Shown here piece by piece: positions 5,932-6,446 of a stretch of DNA of 6,446 nt. The translations under genes were made by a program, and so were the position numbers. This DNA comes from Gammaproteobacteria bacterium (GTDB taxonomy: Bacteria; Pseudomonadota; Gammaproteobacteria; Chromatiales; Chromatiaceae), in NCBI GenBank assembly GCA_024644505.1, contig JAHEHQ010000152.1, positions 1 through 6,446 on the forward strand. The letters run 5' to 3'. Under the pieces are notes generated by a model. That model was given only the letters and a program-made list of their open reading frames with translations, was not told the DNA's origin and searched no databases. Every line of letters starts with the position of its first letter. Position 1 is the stretch's first letter.

Positions 5932-6446
5932 ATGATCCCGAAGCGATTCATTCCCCTTCTTTTCCTGCTGTTCTGCGGTGATGCCGGGTTCGCATTCGGC
6001 GAAGAAAAGGCCCTGAGCGAATCCACCTACCGGGAACTGGAAAGCATTGACGATCTGATCGAACAGGGAAACCTCCAACGTGCCATGACGGATTTGAACC
6101 GACTGATGCCAAAGCTCGGGGCCCGGACCTATGATCGGGCAGTAGCCCTGCAGGTGGCAGGACACATCCATACCGCCATGGGAAACAGACCGGCTGCGAT
6201 CAGGGCGATCAAACAGGCCCTGGAGACCGGGATGCTCACGGAGTCGGTGAATCATGAGCTCCGTTACAGCATGGGACAGTTGCTGATCGCGGAAGGGTCC
6301 TACCGGAAGGGCACCGGTTACCTTCTCCGGTGGATCAAAGAAGAGCCAGCCCCGACCGCCGAGAGCCGGGCTCTGCTGGCCACGGCCTATTATCGCCAGG
6401 GCAACTACGCCAAGGCCGCAAATCAAATGGAAAAGGCCATCTCGTC
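5932..6446 (+). CDS. Periplasmic TPR repeat protein of the TonB2 operon, 3' partial
   Basis: The reading frame opens at ATG 5932, one base after the tonB stop (TGA-G-ATG), and stays open to the window end. It gives 171 residues with the C-terminus missing. Residues 1 to about 21 form a signal peptide (MIPKR, then a Leu/Phe core and an Ala/Gly-rich cleavage region), so export to the periplasm is likely. Helical TPR-like repeats are seen near residues 69-100 (AGHIHTAMGNRPAAIRAI), 105-135 (YSMGQLLIAEGSYRKG) and 143-171 (ALLATAYYRQGNYAKAA). Their small/large residue spacing follows the TPR pattern. A TPR protein in this position is a recurring partner of TonB2/TtpC operons. It probably mediates protein contacts, but its partner cannot be told from sequence. 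The start has no good Shine-Dalgarno sequence, and translation is probably coupled to tonB. Confidence 0.85.
   Translation, partial: MIPKRFIPLLFLLFCGDAGFAFGEEKALSESTYRELESIDDLIEQGNLQRAMTDLNRLMPKLGARTYDRAVALQVAGHIHTAMGNRPAAIRAIKQALETGMLTESVNHELRYSMGQLLIAEGSYRKGTGYLLRWIKEEPAPTAESRALLATAYYRQGNYAKAANQMEKAIS

Noticed and set aside
5917..6426. Long open frame on the - strand opposite the TPR gene
   Set aside because: No signal peptide, domain or start context is seen, while the + strand frame has a signal peptide, TPR repeats and operon context. It is a codon-bias shadow.
1..6446. CRISPR array, tRNA, rRNA, insertion sequence or attachment site
   Set aside because: No regularly spaced repeats, RNA gene signatures, transposase motifs or terminal inverted repeats were seen; the window is almost entirely coding.

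Overview
The window reads as a GC-rich (roughly 60-65% by eye) Gammaproteobacterial chromosome segment. Every gene is on the + strand, and intergenic gaps are at most 56 bases. The lineage is inferred from the TonB2-type gene order (DUF3450, TtpC, ExbB, ExbD, TonB, TPR protein) known from Vibrio and Shewanella-like genomes, combined here with high GC and a formate dehydrogenase. A sulfur-oxidising or phototrophic Chromatiales-like host would fit, but the sequence alone does not prove it.

Layout: (1) Bases 1-2099 hold the 3' part of a molybdopterin formate dehydrogenase catalytic subunit. Its N-terminus lies outside the window, but all recognisable active-site residues are present. (2) Bases 2100-2155 are a 56-base gap with no clear terminator, Fur box or Shine-Dalgarno sequence. 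(3) Bases 2156-6446 are a tightly packed six-gene operon: a periplasmic DUF3450 coiled-coil protein, a TtpC-type MotA/TolQ/ExbB protein with a large periplasmic N-terminal domain, a short ExbB2, ExbD2, TonB2, and a secreted TPR protein that runs off the window end. Most junctions overlap or are separated by 1-14 bases.

How they work together: ExbB2 and ExbD2 form the proton-driven inner-membrane motor, and TtpC is a second ExbB-like channel subunit needed by TonB2 systems. TonB2 passes the energy to outer-membrane TonB-dependent receptors, none of which is encoded here. The DUF3450 and TPR proteins are periplasmic partners of unknown role. The most interesting observation is that the DUF3450 protein and the periplasmic domain of TtpC share a gapless 26-residue block with 10 identities. 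This suggests that the two are paralogous periplasmic modules that may assemble together.
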